DNA of 64,000 nt from Solen grandis (Eukaryota; Mollusca; Bivalvia; Adapedonta; Solenidae). A program made the translations under genes and the position numbers. The notes beneath the pieces were generated by a model. That model did no database searches, was not told where the DNA came from, and was given only the letters and a program-made list of their open reading frames with translations. The number at the start of each line of letters is the position of its first letter. Position 1 is the first letter of the stretch. Of this stretch, positions 35,636 to 47,680 are shown piece by piece. The stretch covers positions 43,553,224 to 43,617,223 of the forward strand of contig CM037782.1 of assembly GCA_021229015.1 (NCBI GenBank), given 5' to 3'.

Positions 35636-35850
35636 TTTATTTATTGGGTTTAATGTTCTGTGGACAATATTTCAGTCATTTGGAAACTTGTAATACAGTG
35701 CTGCCACACTGCAGTATCATGATGTAGACAGAACACCCAGTGATGTAACCAAAAGCAACATAGCTGTCTGACAAAGAGGTATGACCCAGGTAGAACCACA
35801 GACCACCTGCATTCCAGCTTGATGGCATCCTCAGGTAAACAATAGCTCCG
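35636..35850 (-). mobile_element. SINE, 3' part with diverged body
   Basis: TTTAATGTTCTGTGGACAAT and ATTTCAGTCATTTGG are the inverted 3' block; GTGCTGCCACACTGCAGTAT is the inverted body. The remainder (TATGACCCAGGTAGAACC) is closer to the SINE at 7569. Confidence 0.6.
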
Positions 35851-35966
35851 CTGTGAGCGGGGCAACAATAGCCTAAAGAAAGGTACTGAAAGTGAACTAC
35901 CTTTGACAAATGGATAAGCACTTCATGAACAGCAACATTTTCATAAGGAGTTGCTGACAGACAGAA

Positions 35967-37045
35967 ACAAGAGCTGTCAGAGGACAACACGCTCGACTAT
36001 TCAAAATGCTTGTTGGTAAATCAAATGAAATCTATTTCAATTCTTGCCCTTCACATACCCTGTACATAATAATAGTCAAAAATGGTATACCTTGATAGTC
36101 TGATACCCCTTAATATTTTTATGATGTCTAAAATCAATCCCATGCCTAGTTACGAACACAAAAGCACAATAACACTGCATGCAAAACTGTAACCAAAAAT
36201 CCAAGTAAGAAAAGGGCCATAATTTGCATCAGTCCAAAAGTTATCCTCCTTAGTTTTCTGATGCCCTTGAAGACACTCCTTAACTTTCTAGTCAATTCCA
36301 CAAGCAATTTCTGAGATATAAGCTGGATAGTAGCTTGAATGCAAAAACTACAGCCAAAATTCTAAGTTAAAAGGGGGGTCATAATTTTTAATATATTCCA
36401 TCAGTGTTATCTTCCTTTATAGTATGATACCCCTAAACATATTAAAGATGTTTCTAATCAATCCCATGCCTGGACTCTGAGATATTAGCACGAAAGTACA
36501 TTGCATGCAAAACTTAAACCAAAATTTCTAAGTTAAAAAAGGGGCCATAACTCGTAATATATTCCATCAAGAGTTATCTACCATGAAAGTATGATACTCC
36601 TAAACATATTAAAGATGTTTCAAATCAATCGCATGCCTGGATACTGAGATATTAGCATGAAAGTAACTTGCATGCAAAACTTTTACCAAAATTTCTAAGT
36701 TAAAAAGGGCAATAATCTGTAAAATATTCCATCAAGAGTTATCTACCATGGAAGTATGATACCCCTAAACATATTAAAGATGTTTCAAATCAATCCAATG
36801 CCTGGATACTGAGATATTAGCATGAAAGTACCTTGCATGCAAAACTTTAACAAAATTTCTAAGTTAAAAAGGGGCCATAATTTGTAATATATTCCATCAA
36901 GAGTTATCTACCTTGGTTGTCTGATGCCCCTAAACATATTCATAAACTTTCAAGTCAATACCATGAATGCTTATTGCGATACAAACTAGATAGTAGCTTG
37001 CATGCAAAACTTTTACCAAATTTTCTATTGCATGCAAAACTTTCA
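35967..37045 (-). mobile_element. Family D element, copy D3, far end lost
   Basis: The hairpin end ACAAGAGCTGTCAGAGGACA is intact, followed by CTCGACTATTC and five to six 163-bp units. It stops within a unit near 37045, without the GACGCC block. It preserves the empty TTAA site (36280-36283) for A4. Confidence 0.8.
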
Positions 37046-37094
37046 ATTTCCTATAGTGGTTCTTAAGATACAGAACAGACATGAATTTGCTAAC

Positions 37095-37215
37095 GGACGA
37101 CCAGTGGCAAAACATAATACCGCCCTTCGGCCGTATAAAAAATCTAAGAGATCAAAGCAGAACTTGAACCTACAGCCAAGAGGGGCTCTGTATGCAAATA
37201 TGACTGCTTGGCCAT
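37095..37215 (-). mobile_element. tRNA-like SINE head
   Basis: The minus strand reads GATGCTATGGCCAAGCAGTC and GGCTGTAGGTTCAAGTTCTG, a plausible A-box and B-box. Confidence 0.5.
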
Positions 37216-37354
37216 AGCATCTTCAAAGTAAGCTGAAAATGTTGTTGTTGAAGAAACTTATAATGTTCTGGAAACTAGCAGTATGGTGGGTCAACCAGAC
37301 TATATCCTTACAATAATCCTTAGCGCAAACTCTGGTGCATATACCACAACCAGT

Positions 37355-37445
37355 TTTTTATAAAAACTTTGGTTTGTCAATGTCAGGGATCAAACTCATT
37401 ACCACCCACTCCTAAGGCAGACATTAAGTAACTCAGGGCCACCTG
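37355..37445 (-). mobile_element. SINE head fragment
   Basis: The minus strand reads GGTGGCCCTGAGTTACTTAA, then CTTAGGAGTGGG and GAGTTTGATCCCTGACATTG, a diverged B-box. Confidence 0.45.
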
Positions 37446-38924
37446 CATTGCCGCGTTTAAGATACATATGACCTCAATAAATTCAATTAAGACAAACAAT
37501 ACGTGCCTCATTTCATTCATTCACTTATTTATTCATTTTTTTATCTGACCCATGTTGAACAAGCTGTAGCCTGCAGTGTGATAATGCACACAAATTCCTG
37601 TGATAATTTCGTGATCATATCAAATAGCAAAAAATATAGAGGAGACATAATTAGATAACATTTAATACAAGATTAGTAACATTGCCCGATCAGGCAACAT
37701 TATCTGCACATTAACTCTGTGATAACACTTTATCCTTGCCTGAAACATGTGCTACATGCATGAATGCTTGATTATCAGCCAAAATATCTTACAGTTTTGA
37801 CAAATATTCTCAAATTCTATGACAGAAATCCAATTGAAAGTTTAAGCTTGTCCCTAAGCAGAGGTTTTCTAAAGGAAGGTTTATAAAAAGACACTCATCC
37901 ACTGCAAATCACGAATGGCACTGCTATTAAAATAACAATCCACATGTATAATTTGAACTTCCAATTATGTCCTTATTTTGTGACTGTAAGCATTTCTCCA
38001 TATCCTAATATCCAATAAAGGTTAACAGTCCTGTATAGGTCAAACTTTTTCTAGGAAATGTCAAAAATTAAAAAAATAGCTTCTGACTAATGATTTCCAC
38101 CCCACTGACAATCATTAACCTGATGATTACATCCTAACTAAATGAGTCCAATCACATGGGTGACATATAGTTTCATATGTATACAACAGATATATACTTA
38201 TTATTTCTTTGATTATTATTAATATTATGTCATTTAACTTCTTCCGATGAACCAATCTTGTGGATAGAGAGCACCTATATGATGCTTTCATATATATCAG
38301 ACTCAATATTTGAAAAAAAAATAGCAGACCAATGGTGGTCCCAAACCTGAGGGACCTCCAAGCACTGTAAAGCTGTTGTTAAGACCAGCTGTTACACTTA
38401 CAGGGCCTCCAGCTGTAAGCTTCTTTTTTTGTGTTTCATGCCGCAGGCTGTCCAAATATCCGGATTTTTAAAGTCAATATAAAAACCTAGTCATCCTCAA
38501 AGGCACGGATTCTTACTCTACCATGATTGAATCCAGCTATTAACCTTGCCAATAACTGGATCTCCATGTGATACCAGATAGGAGTCAGTATAGACACACA
38601 AATAACCAAGCCATGTATGTAACAATTAAAGCTAGCCCAACTTATGTTGATAAAATGAAGGGGGGGTGGGGTATATTGACTTCTGTCCAAGAAAGGTGTC
38701 AAATGATGAGACAGCCTGGATGTCATGAGGCCAGACAGTGTCCTGACATTGATATCTGGGGTCAATATAATCATCCATGTATGTGTCTGCTGTGCAGCTT
38801 CTGCATCAAGATACAAATATATAATGGGTAAAGTGGTGTCAACACTACAGATAAAATGACTAATACTAAAGAAAGTTCTAATAAGTTTGACTATTTGAGA
38901 TACAGAAACATTGAACTGTATTTA
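37446..38924. other. Mostly unique sequence, no gene seen
   Basis: Overlapping open frames of 87-109 codons on both strands at 38487-38831 have no family features. There are no repeats of note. Confidence 0.35.
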
Positions 38925-39305
38925 TGACGGATATAGGTCTGTATTTTAGATCGAGATGCGACTGTATTTGAGATATGGTGTGATTCTATTTGAGATGCAG
39001 ATACAACTGAATCTGGGAGACGGATACAAGTGCAAGTCTGTATCTGGGATACAAGTGAAAATGTATCTAGGATACAAGTGCTACTGAATCTGGGATACAA
39101 GTACATTTTTATCTGTATCTGGGATACAAGTACAACTGAAATTGAATCTGGGAAACAAGTACAAATGAATCTAGGATACAAGTACAACTGTATCTGGATA
39201 TAAGTACAACTGCATTTGGGATACAAGTGCAACTGTATTCCAGGGATACAAGTACAACTGTATCTGGGATACAAGAACAAGTGAAACTGGGATACAAGTA
39301 CAATT
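38925..39305. repeat. Minisatellite, about 24-bp variable unit
   Basis: GGGATACAAGTACAACTGTA and close variants recur about fifteen times with spacing of roughly 18-30 bp. It creates a 129-codon minus-strand open frame of repeated Leu-Tyr-Pro and Cys-Thr-Cys-Ile, which is a repeat by-product. Confidence 0.85.
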
Positions 39306-39748
39306 TTAAGACAAATGTGTTATTGTACGGTATGTCACCCAATTGCAACTTACATAAACCTCATAAGCTACTGCTATTGGTGACAAGATCATACACCAGA
39401 TGTTCATTCACCCTACTAACCTGTTTCTTTAACTGCTATGTAACCAAATTGTATTCATATACCAGCACCCAAGGCAAGATCTGTCAATCATAAATTGCAA
39501 AACACTCATATGAGAAAAACAAGTATTCGCTAGGATATAATTTTAGTCGCAATAATTCTGATCACGCTTATGGAAGATTGTGGAATACAAGTCCAAACCA
39601 AATATGGGAAATCAATACATATAAAATGTCACATGAAAGCTGGGTATTAAACAGGAAAAAACATAAAATGAGAATGTCACAGTATCAAATGAAGCAAAAC
39701 ATGATACAATTTAAATGAGAAAATCTTGAAAATCTGAAATTAAGGCAC

Positions 39749-39767
39749 TTTTTTTTTTTTTTTTTTT
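39749..39767. repeat. T homopolymer, 19 nt
   Basis: Uninterrupted T run in otherwise unannotated sequence (39306-40029). Confidence 0.95.
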
Positions 39768-40029
39768 AATGAAAACATTAAACTGATGTAATCACAACCT
39801 TGGCATTCTCTGGTAATCAGAATATTTATGAATTTATGTAGGTTCTTTAAGTTGACTTAAATGAACTTGAAAGCAGATCTGTTGTCTTGAACTAATTGCC
39901 TTTAAAATAGGAAAGTTTACACATGATATAAACAAAAGTACCCTAGACCTTATAGCCGTGTAAGGGTTTAGGTGCTGCTTCATTAGTACAAGTTATTCTA
40001 TGTTGTTTGGGAAGCAAATTCTTACATTT

Positions 40030-40172
40030 TATACCCTCTCGACGGTTCCTAGGTCAGACCAGCACCATGTACCTGGGTAGATCATGTAAAGTCCTTGCCC
40101 CTATTTGTGTTCAAACCCACTACCTTTGAATACACAGTCAAGTACATATCCACTGGACCAGGTGCTCCTAGC
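40030..40172 (-). mobile_element. tRNA-headed SINE fragment
   Basis: The minus strand has CCTGGTCCAGTGGATATG and GGTAGTGGGTTTGAACAC (B-box), then CATGGTGCTGGTCTGACC. It is the same family as 32490-32625. Confidence 0.6.
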
Positions 40173-40589
40173 CAAACTTATTCTAACCTGCTGCTGAAGT
40201 CTTGTTCCTGTCTCAATTTTCTGCTCGCAATCGTCAACATTTACCGTAGTACATTCATTGCGCAAAGGATTACATAACCTGCTGGACACTACATGACAAG
40301 AGAAGTCAACTGAGGAAGGAATGCCAATTTATGTTCTATGGGCAAATTCAGTCAGGCCCCGGAAATTGAGGAAGGGGTGGAGATCTAATACAATCTTATT
40401 ACAAAACCGCATAACTAAATAAATGGCCTAAGAGCTATGCTCAACAGAAGGCATCAGAAACAAGATTTTTAAGTTTTGTAACAGCATTCCCTGTGTAAAA
40501 ACTCCTTGTAAATGATTTCCAAAAACCATGAAAACTGCAACATTACAATCTTCCAGCAAAATTACAAGATGAATCTGACATGAAATATC
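40173..40589. other. Unannotated sequence
   Basis: Nothing recognised. Confidence 0.35.
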
Positions 40590-41922
40590 AACAAGAGGCC
40601 CATGATGGCCCTAAATCGCTCACCTGAGACAAATAGGTTGACCCAAGGAACATCTGTACCAATTTATTTTAAAATCTGGCCAGACTAGTTTTGAAGAAGA
40701 TGATTTTTAAAGTTTTCATATTTTTTTTCTTTTTGTTGCCATGGCAACAAGAGTTCTATATAGATCAAGTTTATTTTAGGAACTTTTGTGAAGGTTGACC
40801 CAAGGATCATCCCTGCCAAGTTTAATCAAATTCTGTCCAGTGGTTTCAGAGGAAATGTTGATTAAAATTTTCCCTATATACATATAAGGCAAATAAGCCC
40901 CCGCCCCTGGCTGCCATGTTTTTTACGGATCGGAATAATTTTAGCAACTTTGGTAGAGGTTGACCCAAGGAACATCTGTACCAATTTATTTTAAAATCTG
41001 GCCAGTAGTTTTGAAGAAGATGATTTTTAAAGTTTTCATTTTTTTTTCTTTTTATTGCCATGGCAACCAGAGTTCTACATGGATCAAGTTTATTTGAGCA
41101 ACTTTTGTGAAGGGACCCAAGGATCATCCCTGCCAAGTTTAATCAAATTCTGTCCAGTGGTTTCAGAGGAGATGTTGTTAAAAGGTTTCTCTATATACAT
41201 ATAAGGCAAATAAGCCCCGCCCCTGGCGGCCATGTTTTTTTACAGATCGGAATAAATTTAGCAACTTTGGTAGAGGTTGACCCAAGGGACATCTGTACCA
41301 ATTTATTTTGAAATCTGGCCAGTAGTTTTGAAGAAGATGATTTTTAAAGTTTTCATTTTTTTTCTCTTTTTGTTGCCATGGCAACCAGAGTTCTACATGG
41401 ATCAAGTTTATTTGAGCAACTTTTGTGAAGGTTGACCCAAGGATCATCCCTGCCAAGTTTAATCAAATTCTGTCCAGTGGTTTCAGAGGATATGTTGTTT
41501 AAAGGTTTCTCTATATAGATATAAGGCAAATAAGCCCCGCCCCTGGCGGCCATGTTTTTTTACGGATCGGAATAATTTTAGCAACTTTGGTAGAGGTTGA
41601 CCCAAGGAACATCTGTACCAAATTATTTTGAAATCTGGCCAGTAGTTTTGAAGGAGATGATTTTTAAAGTTTTCAAATTATTTTTCTTTTTGTTGCCATG
41701 GCAACCAGAGTTCTTCATGGATCAACTTTATTTTAGCAAATTTTGTAGAGCCTCACCCAAGGAACATTCCTGCCAAGTTTCATTAAATTTTGTCCAGCTG
41801 TTTCAGTGGAGATGTCGTTTAAAGCAAATTGTTGACGACGGACGACGCACGACGACGGACGCCGGACGAAGGGCGATCACAAAAGCTCACCTTGAGCACT
41901 TTGTGCTCAGGTGAGCTAAAAA
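40590..41922 (-). mobile_element. Family H element, copy H9, 320-bp core type, four units
   Basis: It starts ACAAGAGGCCCATGATGGCC, CGCTCACCTGAG. GGTTGACCCAAGGAACATCT recurs at about 40636, 40958, 41275 and 41595. Each unit has GTTGCCATGGCAAC and a GGCGGCCATG motif. It ends in a CGACGGACGACGCACGACG block and TTGTGCTCAGGTGAGCTAAA. It is the longest and best-preserved copy; its open frames on both strands are repeat-derived. Confidence 0.9.
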
Positions 41923-42519
41923 CAAGACCATCCTTCAGGTCAGGTTACAATAAGAAACCACCTCTTAATGATCCACTTTCTCTCTATCTGTATCAAAATT
42001 ATACTTCCTCAAAAAGCTGGAAACTCATTAGGGCAATCATGAGCAAGATTTATCTAAATAAGGCCCATTATCAAGCTGGGAAAAAAAGATTTTTGTCTCA
42101 GTAATCAGTTGTTGTTTTTTCACCTCAAACAGAAATTCAGGGAAAGCCATCCTGGTTGTTAATATTAAAATCAATGTTTGTTTTTTAATCTTTTTTTTAA
42201 GATCACTGATCATGACTAAAAAATTTCAGTAAATTAAAACAGATCAGTGCTCAATTAACTAGTTTGCAAACTTATAAAAGCCACCGAAAAGTACTCAATA
42301 AAACTGAAACCATACCTGAACATATAAACACCAATCAACATATTACATATAGAAGTACCGTATAGTATAAAATTCAGCCATCAAACAAAAATCACTCAAA
42401 GTAAAAAAATAACCCTGTAATGAAGATAAATTCTGATTGGCCACATGCTACAAACATTTTTAAAAGTTTTGTTTTGTATGACAAATACAATATGAATGTT
42501 TCTTTTGTTAGTTTTTTTA
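41923..42519. other. Unannotated AT-rich sequence
   Basis: Nothing recognised. Confidence 0.35.
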
Positions 42520-42800
42520 GTACTGGGTTTGATGTCCCACCGAAAATATTTCAGTCATTTGGTGACTATGTCTAATTAAAGACAGATAAAGTGCTGCCAC
42601 ACTGCAGTATTTCGCCTCAGAAATGTTGCATGATACCACACCCAGTCACATTAGCCTGACATCGGGCCAACCAGTCCTGCTGAGTGCCAAGCAAGGGAGT
42701 TATACCAGTATCATTTTTTAACGACTTTGGTATATCGTGGCCGGGAATCGAACCCACATCCTTCCCTTCCTGAGTGACTCAGTTAACACCTCCTAAACCT
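42520..42800 (-). mobile_element. SINE, near full length
   Basis: The inverted 3' block is GATGTCCCACCG, ATATTTCAGTCATTTGG. The body is CACACTGCAGTATTTCGCC, CCACACCCAGTCACATTA, GCCAACCAGTCC. The B-box GGTTCGATTCC sits near 42740-42755 on the minus strand. Confidence 0.8.
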
Positions 42801-42920
42801 CATACCATTTCACTGAGTATACATCTGACTGCAGTTAATGTACGAAAGGGACCCCCAACTGCAATGATGGGACTTCCGAAATAGACCCGCCAGAGATTCA
42901 GGAACACAAAGATCCTGAGC

Positions 42921-43162
42921 TTAACCCTTTCCTTCATATAGACTCATTTTGACGCACTCAATAGGTATCACATAAAGCCTGATCTGCAGAAAACCACAGT
43001 TAAACCTTACCAAATTTAATTATAAAGTCCTCATTTCCAGACCACTGAGGAGCAGCGAACAGCATAAAACTTGATCTGCCTGCGAGTTACTTGCAGGCTG
43101 ATCTGGTTTTATGCTGTTCGCATAGGTTTTTTCATGGCTTCCTCTATGAGGGAAAGGGTTAA
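42921..43162 (-). mobile_element. Family A TTAA MITE, copy A5
   Basis: Ends TTAACCCTTTCCTTCATA and ATGAGGGAAAGGGTTAA. Spacer first, hairpin second, as in A3, A4 and A6. Confidence 0.85.
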
Positions 43163-43920
43163 TAAATGCCTTATTATATGTCCAACCAAGAAACCTGAAA
43201 CCTTTTGAAGTTGCATCATCTGACAAAGGATTACGGTTATATTTTCACAACAAACAAGGATATCACAGTAGCCTACAAGGCAATGATTGTGGGTATTAGT
43301 TCTGCTGTAATCTGATAAAAAGTCATCAATCGGATTTATCCAGTTGTTGTTTTTTTATACACATGTACTGGATGCTCTCTCACACTATCGTAATGTACAT
43401 TAAGTTGATACATGAATAAACGCCTCAGCCTTGAACAGTGTTGCTCATGTTTGTCACATGCCATAACATTTCATTTTCTACATCATGAAATATATATTAA
43501 AAAAAAATTACCTTATTACTTCATTCAATCAAAGCAGCATACATTATATATGACCTCTGTCAAGTTCTACAAGATTATGGTATCATTCTAAATTAAGGTC
43601 TATATTACTTATTATTATGCATTAGTCGTATCAATTTCCATAATTAATTCAAGAATAATTCCTTACAGAATTCTTTACAGAATTCAGTAAATCTACTATT
43701 TCCGTATCTAAGTCATACCTGCAAAAGTCTATACCAGAAAATTGTATCACCCAAATTTAAGATTTATGCAGATAGACATTTCAGCAAACAGAATATTCAT
43801 ACTTATGCTTAAGACAACCAATCAGTGTGAACCCAGAACAGGTTGGTCACACCTCTATTCAAATTTTCATGATTGACATATAAAGTAACAGGAGTGTCAA
43901 GTGTGTTTTTACAGGATAAA
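43163..43920. other. Unannotated AT-rich sequence
   Basis: Nothing recognised. Confidence 0.35.
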
Positions 43921-44435
43921 ACAAGAGCTGTTAGTATGAAACATATGCTCCCAACCCCTTGATGTGCAGGTTGAAGAACACAAAATGTCTAATATGATTA
44001 ATATTCCCCTTTTTGAAATTTGACCCTGAACTGTGACTTTGAACTTTGAGCTATAGACCTGGGTCTTGCAGACGTACATCGTCTTCTCCAGAGGAAAGAG
44101 CCCAGACACAAACAAAATGTTTCCCTTTTTAACCTTTGACCCCAGATTGTGATCTTGACCTTGAGCTACAGACCTGGGTCTTCTGCACAACACATTGTCT
44201 TCTCTAGAAGATAATTTGTGTCAAGTTCCAATTCCAATTCCATAATCCATCCATGCATAATGGAGTTTGAGCCTGAAAATAACAAAATGTTCCTCTTTAA
44301 AACTTTGATCCCCAAACTGTGACCCTGACAAATGGTCTCAATGTGGTGAACATTTCCACCAGGACACTTCAAAATCCACTCATGCATGTAGAAGTTACCG
44401 AGATAGGAAGTGGGATAGACGGACACAGTGAGATT
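43921..44435 (-). mobile_element. Third HINE-like repeat, ACAAGAGCTGT end
   Basis: It starts ACAAGAGCTGTTAGTATGAA, sharing the first 11 bases with family D. Two to three units contain CTTTGACCCCAGATTGTGAT, GAGCTACAGACCTGGGTCTT and ACATTGTCTTCTCTAG. It ends near AAGTGGGATAGACGGACAC. No matching inverted subterminal repeat was found at the far end. Confidence 0.45.
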
Positions 44436-44789
44436 ACTATATGCCATGAAAAGATGTTGGGTAATAAAAAAACAACATTATATTTACCTATGTAGCCAGA
44501 TTATAGATTTGCTTAAGAGAACCACAAAAACCTTCAGTATATACAGTAAATCTCACTACAATTTACCAAAAGGTATGGTGAATAAAATGAAAAACAGTGT
44601 AAAGCCATATCAGCCTGCAAGATTATCAACTTACATGCTGCATAAGTTTCCAATTCCTTTTCTTCGGGTGAAGGATTTAAGTAGAATAATGTATGTCAAC
44701 TGATTGTAGTAATAATACTTAGATGTGAATTTTATTATTCTTGGTTCTCTTTTAAAATATACCTAACCTTGGCTGAGCTCATTTAAATG

Positions 44790-45350
44790 TAATGTATGTC
44801 CACTGACTTCTATAAATGACTGCTGATTTCAATGTTGTCCACTGACATCTATGTATGAAAGCTGATTTTAGGTATGTCCACTGACTTCTAAAAATAACTG
44901 CTGATTTCAATGTATGTCCACTGACATCATATATGTTCACTGACTTCTTAAACAATGGTTGGAGTTGATTTCAATGTATGTGCACTGACTTATAAGAATG
45001 ACTGATTTCAATGTACGTCCACTGACTTTTATGTATAACTGCTTATTTCAATATGTGCCATGACTTCTAAGAAAGCATGATTTCAATGTCCACTGATTTC
45101 TAAGAGTGACTGCAGCTGATTTCAATGTATGTCCAATATCTAAAGCTGATTTCAAATGCCTTAAAATTTAAGTCAAATGCCTGATTTCAATGTATGTCCA
45201 CTGAATAAAATCTACATATGACTGCTGATTTCAATGTATGTCCACTGAATAAAATCTACATATGACTGCTGATTTCAATGTATGTCCACTGACTTCTACA
45301 TAAACCATGACTGCTGATTTCAATGTATGTCCACTGACTTCTATATAATA
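44790..45350. repeat. Minisatellite, about 45-55-bp unit
   Basis: CTGATTTCAATGTATGTCCA with CTGACTTCTA recurs about a dozen times. The last units at 45180-45300 are nearly identical with a 45-bp spacing, suggesting recent expansion at that end. Confidence 0.85.
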
Positions 45351-46094
45351 ATGTCTCCAGTGATCTCTATATCTACTCATGGCCATTTGACAGCAGGTAT
45401 TGATTGGACATGGCATGACCTCATAGGCTATCGACTTGGTCATCTGTCCTTCTGTCGTGGTCATGTCAACTCTGCTTGTTCAGCATTGCCAATCCAGTCA
45501 GCAAAACATAGGTGACTGAACCAGGTCAAACAGTTATGAGGCCAACATATTTATTATCTTGCATCTCATCTTTGCCTGTTTTCAGTTCAGTAATAAATTT
45601 ATAGCAATAAAAAATATATAATACAAAGTCTGATTTTTCAAACATTTTCATGAATGTTCCAGTAATTCAGAGGCTCTCCCTATTTAAAATCATCCATCCA
45701 TCATTAAATTGTGATCATAGTCCATCAAGTGATCATGGGAATTTTATAGTTAATGCAAACCTTTATAGACTTTGACCAAAAAAGCCTATAACTCTAAGTC
45801 AATGGATGCTTGCATCTGCACTGAAGTCTTTACAAGCATTTGAAGGATGATGATTATAATTTAAGGATGGATGGATTACCTGAAGAAAAATAATGACACA
45901 ATAAGACTATAAGAAACAACTTGAATGATACCAATCTTAGACTTCCATTAAATGATCAATAATTTGTTGGTGGGACATTAACCATACCATTTTTTTCACT
46001 AAGCTTTCTACCCATCATTTTCAATGATTTCTGACGCAATCTAGCAAAAACAAAAAACAAAATAAAAATAATAATAATAATAAAAAAAAAACAA
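45351..46094. other. Unannotated sequence ending in an (AAT)n tract
   Basis: (AAT)n lies at about 46066-46083 immediately before the H10 core. Nothing else was recognised. Confidence 0.4.
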
Positions 46095-46992
46095 TTATAA
46101 TTGAACCCGATTGCGAAATTATGGGCATAGACATTGTCTTAAAGTTTGAAAAAGATTGCTAAAAAAATGAAGATGCTTAGAGTGTAATCAAAGTGAAATC
46201 TGGCATTTTTTTATATTAAAAGGGGCTTAACTCCTGACCTAATCAACAGATCTCAGCTTTAATCAAACTCAATCGAGACATTATGGTCATAAGCATTGCC
46301 ATAAAGTTTGAAGATGATTGCTAAAAAGATGAAGATGCTACTAGAGTGTAAACAAGGTGAAATCTGGCATTTTTTTATATCAAAATGGGCTTAACTCCTG
46401 ACCTAACTGACCGATCTCAGCCATATTCGAACTTAATCGAGACATTATGGTCATAAGCATTGCCATAAAGTTTGAAGATGATTGCTCAAAAGATGCAGAT
46501 GCTAGAGAGTAAACAAAGTGAAATCTTGCATTTTTTTATATTAAAAGGGGCTTAACTCCTGACCTAACTGACCGATCTCAGCCATATTCGAACTCAATCG
46601 AGACCTTATGGTCATAAGCATTGCCATAAAGTTTGAAAATGATTGCTCAAAAGATGAAGATGCTAGAGTGTAAACAATGTGAAATATGGCATTTTTTGAA
46701 TATTAAAAGGGGCATAACTCTTGACCTAATTGACGGATCTCAGCCATAATCAAACTCAATTGAGACATTATGGTCATAAACATTGTCTTAAAGTTTGAAG
46801 ATGATTGCTTAAGAAATAAAGGTGATAGAGTGTAAACACTAAAAATTATTGACGCCGCACGACGGACGCTCACGGGATCACAATAGCTCACCCTGAGCTT
46901 TGCTCAGGTGAGCTAAAAATTGTTGACACCGCACGACGGACTCTCACGGGATCACAATAGCTCACCCTGAGCTTTGCTCAGGTGAGCTAAAA
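46095..46992 (-). mobile_element. Family H element, copy H10, 160-bp core type, hairpin end lost, other end duplicated
   Basis: Four to five units carry GGCTTAACTCCTGACCTAAC and TATGGTCATAAGCATTGCC. The terminal module with CGCACGACGGAC, TCACGGGATCACAATAGCTC and TTTGCTCAGGTGAGCTAAAA occurs twice in a row (about 46845-46918 and 46919-46992), differing at only a few positions. Confidence 0.8.
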
Positions 46993-47680
46993 ACATTATA
47001 CACAAGAGTTACATAATGTGTAGCTAGGCTTTTGAACTGATGGGATTTTCCTCCCGAGTTCTCCCTAGTTTTACAGAATCTGCCTGAAGTCCAATTTCCT
47101 GTTCCTAGCAACACCAGTCCAATTTTACATTCAATCAATAATAATTAGCAAAACAATAGCTGATTAAGTAAAGACAATTGTGGGTAAATTAATAGTAATT
47201 CAGACACATACATTCTAGATAGAGCAGCAATTAATCTGGATAATTGTGACTTTGTTATAATTAACATTGCCAGTTGATTAATTGGTCTGTTTTAACAACA
47301 GTCTCACATTAAACTATTCCTAACAGCATGCTGGTGAATGTAACAAACTTGATTAACTGTAAAACAAACATTTTCTTTGGAACACATGTCACCTGCTGAA
47401 ATGTGACAGAAAAAGTGTGACAGATAGATGATGGACAGACAGACAACGGAAAAGTGAATCCTACATGTCATTTCTGCTTACAGCAGGTGACACAAAAATG
47501 TTAAGCATGTACGAGGGTTGTTCTAAGTTTCCAAACAAATGCAATATTAATAATATTAATATGGTGTCTGAACAAATGACGTAATTTTTTTTTATTAATA
47601 TGGTTATTTAAGAGTTGAAACATTTTGAAACAACCATCAAAATATTAGTAACATGGCCTTTTCAGTTAGTATACATTGTA
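46993..47680. other. Unannotated sequence with a possible mariner end
   Basis: TACGAGGGTTGTTCTAAGTT at 47511 resembles a mariner terminal repeat, but no partner end is found. A minor ACAGACAGACAACGG block is at 47435. Nothing else. Confidence 0.3.

Noticed and set aside
41597..41914. Open frame of 105 codons, mirrored at 7807-8169 on the other strand
   Set aside because: It is the 320-bp core and terminal block of family H in two orientations, with no protein family.
40590..41922. CRISPR-like array of regular repeats
   Set aside because: Units are 320 bp and contiguous without short spacers, in a eukaryotic genome; it is a transposable-element core.
47511..47580. mariner terminal repeat TACGAGGGTTGTTCTAAGTT
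   Set aside because: Only one end is present, with no partner or transposase, so an element cannot be defined.
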